Shown here: one piece after another, positions 57,240-64,000 of the stretch
Position numbering within the stretch: position 1 is the first letter of the stretch
How the letters are laid out: every line of letters starts with the position of its first letter
Assembly: GCA_023213315.1 (NCBI GenBank)
Contig: JAKCPI010025332.1
Location: forward strand, 1-64,000
Origin: Euborellia annulipes
Taxonomy: Eukaryota; Arthropoda; Insecta; Dermaptera; Anisolabididae
Direction of reading: 5' to 3'
DNA length: 64,000 bases
The notes under the pieces: generated by a model
What the model was told of the DNA's origin: nothing
Seen by the model: only the letters and a program-made list of their open reading frames with translations
Database searches by the model: none
Translations under genes and position numbers: made by a program

Positions 57240-58820
57240 GGCAAATGACTGAAACGTCAGCTTAAAAAAAATTTTTTTTTGAGTAAACAAATTTTTAGTT
57301 TATTCCTTCCCTTTTTCCAAGTGGAATAGTAAGTCAACCTCCTTACTTACGTAAGTATTATTTATGTTGAATGTTTAAGCCAACAAAAGTAAGCGGATGA
57401 ATATACTTGAATGGCCTCTTATTTGTTGCAGTCATCACATGTTTAATCAATCTACATAATTATTTCTACCTTATTTTTTCAAAGAATATCTTAGTAAAAC
57501 ATACCGGTGATTAATCTTCATTTACCTAATTTAAATTGTGACATCTCTAAATAACAAAATACTTTTTGAATTGATTATACAATATTAGAGACAAAATAAG
57601 CGGCCTTGGCCGTGAAGGGAGATGACAGCGAGTGACTAAGGCAAGGCCGAATCCTTGCTTCATAATCAGGACAAACGATCAGGGAAATCCTTTTGGGTCA
57701 ACAAAACAAAACAAGAGATAAAGAGAAATTTAGGCGCATCCCGAGTAAGATGCTGAAAGGAAAAAAAAAAGATGCTTTTTTATGAATGGAGCTATTATTC
57801 AAATATAATTACTCAAGCTGTCATACCTTGAAATAAATTGTCCGTAGACGTAACGTTCGAATGGATAAATAACCCTGACTTTGACCTATTTTTTTTTTTT
57901 TATGAGTAATTAGATAAGTAGAATCCATTGTGTACAATTGTACCAAGAAATGCCAAAGAGGCCCGGAGTTCGGAACCCGGGCTGCTGCCCACTGGGCGGC
58001 GGGTGGCTGAGGAAAGATGAAGGGAATCAGATATATTTATTTAAAATTTGGATACCGTATATGATTCAATGGGCTTCAGCGTTTTTTTTAGGAGAAAGGG
58101 GGGGGCCATCAAAGATGGTTGGGACCTACTGCCCTAACATATATCGTTTTTAAATACTGAGTATCGTTAAAAATCTATATGGCCTAAGATGCCTAAAAAA
58201 AAAATTAAATGATAATTGGATGATGTTATGCATTAAGGAACCAATCGCTATTAACCTAAATCTAACAAGATAAAAGGCATTTTATTTGTACACTTGTGAA
58301 CAAAACCAATGGCAATGACTTTTTTCTTGTTTTATACAAAAAAAAGTGCACAATGTAATAATGTGGTGAGAGAGATCTTTTTCCCTAATATGGCTGTCCT
58401 ATCTCAATTTCAATCACAATGGCGCTTGGTTCCTTCATGCATAACATCATCAAATTTTTTATTTTTTATTTAAAAAAAATTTTCAAACAAAAATATTTTA
58501 AAATGATATTAGGATATTTTGATTCCATTTTTGAAATCTCATTATGCTTATTAAGAATTTTTTTAGTTAAAAATTAAATGATTTACAAATTTCCAAAAAA
58601 AAAATTTAACAAATGAGTTTGTTACTTTTTTTTTTTTTATTATGAAAAAAATAAAAAATTTATACCTCTTTGTACTCCAAAAGAGTAAATTATAATATCT
58701 AATGAAAATTTCACATCTATATATTTATTTAAGATAAAAAACAACAAGAATTATGCAATTTGCATTTCCATTAATTTTCCCGCCAACATATTTATTTACT
58801 ATTATTGAAAGGAAAGAATT
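57240..58820. other. No gene seen
   Basis: A 3'-half hammerhead-like GACTGAAACGTCAGC occurs at 57247-57261 without its first core segment. At 57940-58140 a GC-richer patch (CGGAACCCGGGCTGCTGCCC) holds a 71-codon frame with no domain. Inverted phrases around ATGTTATGCATTAAGGAACC (58220) and GGTTCCTTCATGCATAACATC (58428) mark another foldback of about 230 bp. Confidence 0.45.
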
Positions 58821-58824
58821 ATTA

Positions 58825-59826
58825 CAGCGGCGTAACCAGCCTTTGAGGGCGGGGGGCGAAGCTCAACTAGGGCGCCGATTTTCCAGGGGGCTCCGCCCCT
58901 GGACTCCTTGCTCGCCTTCGGCGAGCAATTGCCCGCCTTAGGCGGGCAAATTTCTTGCATTCTGTAATTTTCTCAGCGAATTTGTTTATATTTACATGTT
59001 TTTTAATGACACCTGTATGATTTTGTTTTGATTTTTCTTTGCTTTTACGAAAAATGTCGTTTTCTTCTGTGATTATTTCAAAAACTATTCAGTTTTCGGG
59101 AAAATATCAAAGAATAAAAACTTTTTAAAATTGAGTATTTTATTTCGACGGGCATGCAAATGAAATTTTATTTAAAAATTGTTAGACATTCGTTCATTCA
59201 TTCACTAAATCTCGGGCGGGAATGGGCGGATTTGAAAAAATTCCGGGCGGGCTAGGGCGGGCCTGAAGAATGGTAAAAGCCCTTTCATTTTGAGAAAATC
59301 GAAAAAAACTGAAAAACTACATCAGTAAAATACTAGTACTTTTTGGCCGATTTTGATTAAAAGCTTATTTTCACGGCCCCGGGGGTTGTTTAACTTAAAT
59401 ATAACATTTCAGTCTCATAGCTCAATTCCTTTATGCTTAAAAAAATTTTGAATTCCAAAAAATTAAATATTAAGGCTTATACGAATCCTGAGTAAATCTC
59501 CACAGCCATAAAACATCAAATTAAGGCTTATATATTGCAAAATAAAAAAAATTTCAATTATAAAGCCTCTCTATATACGTTATTTATTATTTTTGGAATT
59601 AAATTCATTTAAAATAGTAGAATTCAAGTTGTAATATAATTTTAAAAGAAAACAATTAATTTTTTAAGACAATCGATGAAAGGAATATGATAAAATCACA
59701 TTCGTTGGGCTATATATCTTAGAGGCCGTAGGGCGCCTATGCTGGTTTCGGGGGGCGCCAAGGGCTCGATGCGCCTGGGGCGGGGGGGGGCTCGCGCCCC
59801 CCCTCGCCCCCCTGGTTACGCCACTG
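58825..59826. mobile_element. Composite hAT-like element with inserted repeat pieces
   Basis: Outer ends CAGCGGCGTAACCAGCC / GGTTACGCCACTG match the family at 20330-20591, but the middle is expanded. It contains the GCGCCC / CTCGCCTTCGGCGAGC block (58.88-58.95 kb), a repeat shared with 63.0-63.15 kb, and an R1 piece at about 59285-59440 (TACTAGTACTTTTTGGCCG). No matching target duplication was found, so two neighbouring copies are also possible. Confidence 0.5.
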
Positions 59827-59829
59827 CCT

Positions 59830-61330
59830 CAAATTTATGTTATTTTTTCAAATTTTTCAATTAAAAAACTACCTTTCAAATGAATAAATTTTTTAAAGAA
59901 TAATAAAATATTTTTTTGGTCACCTATGCTGGCCAAATTACAATTTTTCGAAATTACGAGACAGGGGAAGTTGGACCCGGGCCGGGGGTAGTTGGATACA
60001 TATCTCCTCCTCCTTGGTCCCCTACCCTGTTTATAATAGGCTAATATATTCATATACTTATTAAAATTTGCAGAAATTATAGGTAAATTTGAATTGAAAT
60101 CCTTTTTACTAACTATATTTAGAAATAAATTGCTTAGAAAGTATTATTAGCATGGTTAAGAGGACACCATGAGTCAGGGCGAAGTAAATTTTTTTTTTTT
60201 ATATAAGATCTTTCTTTGAGATGCTATTCTTTATTTAATTTTAATTTAAAAATTCTGAATTTTTTATTTATTTTTTAATACTTTATAAGGAGTTAAAACA
60301 TCCTAGGCTAGCATTCCCAAATGTTTTTATTTTGTCTTTTGGACAGTGTCGAAGCATGAGGCTAAAACTCAAACTAGAAATAGGGTATTCATTTAATTTA
60401 ATACACCAAAATTTAAAAACAAAAACTAAAGTGGAGGGGAGTCCAAGCCCATCTATAAAATTTTCTGACTTCATTACTGGTGCACTAATTTATCTTAATT
60501 TCTCCACTAGATATTTTGCTTCCTTTTGATCATATTCCTACGTACGATTCCTAAGGCCAAGGCCGACTAGTTTTTTAAAATTTATTTACAATAATATACG
60601 TACTGCACACATGTCATAATTTTTTATATTAAATTATTATCTTATTGATTTATAAAATTTAAATTTTTAGAATGGATAAACTCACTGGGTGGGACTAGTG
60701 GCTATAAGAGATCTTTATAACGGGCGATCGGATAATACATCATCAAGTTTGAATGAAGCCTTTTGTAATTGGCTTTGAATGGGGCTTGAAAGGGAATCAG
60801 GAATTAATTTGGTTACTAATATCTTAATATTTAATCATTTCCAAGAATTATAATTCAATATTATAGTTATAGTAGTTAATACATCGTACTTTAAATACAT
60901 TTTATTGCTTAGAATGATAAGCAAATCAATGACCCTAAATTATCAGTTTTACCTGTGCTCTAAGGAAAACATGAACAATAAAATTCATTGTTAAGCAAAT
61001 CTCTTTCATTATTTATTTAGGTCTATTTAAAGCTAAATACGTATTTCACCTGCTTTCAGATGCCCTTTTGAGAAGCCAATCTTTAAAATCCTTTCTTAAT
61101 CTCCCTCCTGGACCACAGCAACTAACTTTGTTCATAGAGATGCTTAAGTATTACTTAATAGTTTCTTCAATAGTATCTATATAAAGATTCTCTTTTTCTC
61201 GAGCATCTTTTGTAATCAGATCTTTTAAAGTCTCAATCTTTTCAACTAATTCAAGTTCACAGTTGAAGTGGTCGGGCGCAGATAGTGCTAATCCACAAAT
61301 ATATATTTTTAGTTTGATGTGTATCTAATT
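59830..61330. other. No gene seen
   Basis: A/T-rich. At 61040-61075 the minus strand reads CTGAAAGCAGGTGAAATACG, a worn relative of the 29.3 kb hammerhead 3' half. Short open frames at 60.3-60.5 kb occur on both strands and look accidental. Confidence 0.35.
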
Positions 61331-61332
61331 TT

Positions 61333-61725
61333 CTATTCTAGGTTAACTTGCAGTTTCCTTCTGGTGTTTTTTAGCAGGATGGGGTGCTGGAGAGGAGAAT
61401 TGTTTAATTAAAAGACAATTATTTTTCAGAGACTTCAGATTAACTAATGGATGCATCCCTTTTCGTTTTCGCTAGCTTTCATCAGAACCTTTGTCTATAT
61501 TTATTAAAATAAATTGTAATATATTACAATGTATTACAAACATATGATGTTTACTCATTTTTTTTATATAATTAATTTAATTGAGGTGTAGGCCTATAGC
61601 TGATAATATGATTTATTTAAGGTTAAAATTGAAAAAAACAACTAGCTGCGTTGCTCATTGGGAGATTCCTGAACCTTAAATAAAATATATAATTAATGTA
61701 AATACCTCTTACATCAATTGTTTTA

Positions 61726-61769
<44 letters not shown>

Positions 61770-62010
61770 TTTATTAAAAACTTTGGTGTTTCTACACAAG
61801 AATTTTTCTTTTGTTGTTTTTATTTTTAATGTTTTTGCAGTCATAAAATCACTATAAATTAAATTTAGTTTCTTTATAAAAGTTTTTATATAAGTTATAA
61901 AAAGATTTTATATAAATATATTATATTTGCTTACCGAAATATTCTAGTATTTTGTCAACTCCATCCTGCTAAAAAACACCAGAAGGAAACTGCAAGTTAA
62001 CCTAGAATAG
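61333..62010. repeat. Inverted repeat pair with 48-base arms
   Basis: CTATTCTAGGTTAACTTGC at 61333 continues to about 61381 and is found inverted at 61963-62010, almost perfectly. The spacer has a TA microsatellite (about 61727-61767) and a minus-strand CTGATGAAAGCTAGCGAAAA that resembles a hammerhead core with a loopless stem II. This may be another Penelope-like end pair. Confidence 0.55.
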
Positions 62011-62319
62011 TAAACACAAATATATAGTTCTGAGATATTTCCATTTTAAATTTTGAAAACAGACAAAACACCAATAAGAAGCTTGTTTGTTTGCTACTGT
62101 CAGAGCACTCTAATGGCACTATCAGGCTGAGAAACAAACTAGTAGTACAACTAGTAGGCCTACAGACCTTTGCTCAATTGATGGTTCTGATAAGTCGGGT
62201 TTGTCATAATTGTGGGTTAGCACACAATCTGCTGCCGACCCCTTCATATTAAAATGAAAAAATCTGAATATGAACAGCAGGGCCGTTCCTGGCGGGCGTG
62301 CACTCCGTGCCAGCACGGA

Positions 62320-62570
62320 GGCGCCAGTCCCAAAGGGCGCCAGAGGCGCCTTCCAAAGGGCGCCGGTGGGGCCTTCCAAAGGAAGGCGAAGACGAAAAAC
62401 CAAAGGGCGATGAAGGCGCAAAGCCAAAGGGCGACGGAGGCGCCTTCCAAAGGGCGCCGGTGGGGCCTTCCAAAGGAAGGCGAAGACGAAAAGCCAAAGG
62501 GTGATGAAGGCGCAAAGCCAAAGGGCGACGGAGGCCGCCTTCCAAAGGACGGCGGAGACTCAAAGCCAAA
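62320..62570. repeat. GC-rich tandem repeat, 94-bp unit of four 23-24-mers
   Basis: CCAAAGGGCG recurs every 23-24 bases. The block starting GGCGCCTTCCAAAGGGCGCC at 62345 repeats at 62439, a period of 94. All six frames stay fairly open, which produces several Pro/Gly/Arg/Lys-rich open frames on both strands, none with evidence of being real. It is the most GC-rich segment of the window. The left border contains CAGGGCCGTTCCTGGC, which looks like a hAT end. Confidence 0.8.
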
Positions 62571-62845
62571 GGGCATTTTCGTGTCTGGGTCCTTGGTCCG
62601 TCGCAAGGGAGAAAAATTTATTTCAAAAGAATTGGCTGCCAATCATTTGAAATAATTGGCGTAACTATATTGAATGGCGCCCCCCCGCGGGTACAAGAAT
62701 GTCGCCCCCCCTCCAAAAAAAAAAATAAAAAAAAAAATTGTTAAATAAATGTAAATTTTAAATAGCTTTTTTATTTAAAAACATAAAAGGGGAATGAATG
62801 ACTTCCCCGAGACTTTCTCGTATATTCTTTTGGAATTATATCTGG

Positions 62846-62869
<24 letters not shown>
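62846..62869. repeat. GT microsatellite
   Basis: GTGTGTGTGTGTGTGTGTG, followed by TATATGTGAACACGATAGC, a phrase common at the start of dispersed repeats; related DNA lies within 58.98-59.15 kb. Confidence 0.85.
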
Positions 62870-62876
<7 letters not shown>

Positions 62877-64000
62877 AACACGATAGCTTAAAAAGGCAAG
62901 CAGCCAGATCGATGAAATTTGGTATATATTCCTTACCTTAAAATTGTAGATTTATATCAACTTTTGGAGTAAATACTTCACCTGGAAGTAGTACTTTACC
63001 TAATAAGTTTTTTTCAAAAATTATAAAATTTTCAATTTTTGTTATATTATGATAAATTACTCTATTTTAAAAAGTTTTTATTCTTTGACATTTTTTTGAA
63101 AACTGAATAGTTTTTTAAATATTCAACGAAGAAAAAGAAAATTTTCGTTAAATTTGAAAAAAATTCAAAACAAAATCACAAAATACAGGCGCACAGTGGT
63201 TCCAAATCCCGAAAACGTGGTCAAAAGTCGAAAACGTTATTTAATCTCTCTGAAATTCAGTACACAAGGGTTTTTGAGGTCGCTGATTTAGAATTTGATA
63301 TTATTTTTTCAGAAAAAAAAAAAATATGGCGGAACCAATATGGGGAACTAAAAAAAAATAATTCGATTTCAATCAAAATTGGCATTGAAGGGCTCCCGAG
63401 GTCGCCGCTTTCGTATTTTAAATAAATTAATAACAAAATAATTTTTCTTTTTTTTTATGTCTTTTTCTGCATCTTAGGCCATATTGGCCCTAAATGATAC
63501 ATATTGTTTAATACGACACATTTGTGGGGGTCCAGACACATTTATTTAGGTCAAAATAATTTAATTACAATATTTTATTCAATATTTTTAATACGGATTA
63601 CATATAACATTAGTTTAAATAACATTAATATGCTTCATCAGATGAATATTCAAATTCCAAAAAAATTGAATAAAAAAAAAATGTGCAAGTCTGTGCAGCT
63701 AATTTTTTAATATTATTAATGAAGAAGGATTACAAAAAGCAGGAAAAGTGGTTTGAGAGTGGGATGTCGTGGGACTTTTCACTTTTTGACTTTTGAATTT
63801 TTGCGATTTCCGAAATGGAAAAAAAAATAAGGCGTTATTTGAAATGCTCCTATTAATTAACTATCAAAATTTATTGCATTTTTTTTACATTGTTGAAATT
63901 TACTTACTTTCAGTCTTTGATTTCATTTGACGAAATTAAAATAACCAAAAAAACAAGGAAATGGAGAGCGATAGAAAAGGATGCTTATTTGCGTTCGGAG
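62870..64000. other. No gene seen
   Basis: Dispersed-repeat DNA to about 63180 (GATCGATGAAATTTGGTATA), then A/T-rich sequence with the recurring CATCTTAGGCCATATTGGCCC phrase near 63470. No splice-bounded open frame. Confidence 0.4.

Noticed and set aside
62254..62655. Open frames of more than 100 codons on both strands
   Set aside because: They coincide with the 23-24-base GC-rich tandem repeat; similar frames appear on both strands, with low-complexity products and no domain.
63600..63660. Hammerhead motif on the minus strand (CTGATGAAGCATATT)
   Set aside because: No GAAA segment follows at a workable distance.

Overview
The window is an AT-rich eukaryotic stretch, almost certainly from an arthropod. 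It has introns with standard borders, tRNA-derived SINEs with poly(A) or AAAT tails, mariner, hAT and Harbinger-like DNA transposons, LINE fragments and Penelope-type ribozyme hairpins. An insect, possibly a hemipteran, is my impression from the repeat families, but nothing in the sequence proves it. Coding content is tiny: one gene, entered at its 3' end, is the only convincing protein-coding locus.

Gene (1-4.4 kb, plus strand). An exon (631-933) encodes a fibronectin type III domain. A 39-base micro-exon (2741-2779) encodes an Ala/Ser/Thr-rich linker. A last coding exon (3180-3271) encodes a hydrophobic tail typical of a GPI-anchor signal. The exons join in one frame only if the first intron uses a GC donor. 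The product is most likely the C-terminus of a GPI-anchored Ig/FN3 cell-adhesion protein of the klingon/wrapper kind. A 3'UTR exon may follow from 4336.

Rest of the window (4.4-64 kb). This is a dense mosaic of mobile-element debris, possibly a large intergenic region or introns of genes whose exons I cannot see. The main layers are: (1) hAT-type MITEs with 8-base target duplications, one a three-element nest at 23.4-24.25 kb; (2) an abundant dispersed repeat of about 0.7 kb, called R1 here, with hairpin ends, present in at least ten copies or pieces; (3) Tc1/mariner-type MITEs and an internally deleted mariner; (4) at least three SINE families; (5) foldback elements of up to 1 kb; (6) LINE 3' ends; (7) Penelope-like terminal fragments carrying minimal hammerhead ribozyme motifs, two intact and head-to-head at 29.3-29.5 kb, another at 53.5 kb, with decayed relatives at 9.6, 35.7, 39.9, 51.6 and 53.1 kb.

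The strongest candidates for a second look are the palindromic-stem-III hammerhead motifs, the micro-exon plus GC-donor arrangement of the adhesion gene, the 142-base hairpin insertion with a 14-base target duplication at 18.7 kb, and a MITE family carrying NRF-1-like GCGCATGCGC palindromes. Insertions into R1 by a SINE, a hAT MITE and the hairpin unit give a relative chronology. Most open reading frames in the window are chance readings of A/T-rich or repeat DNA.
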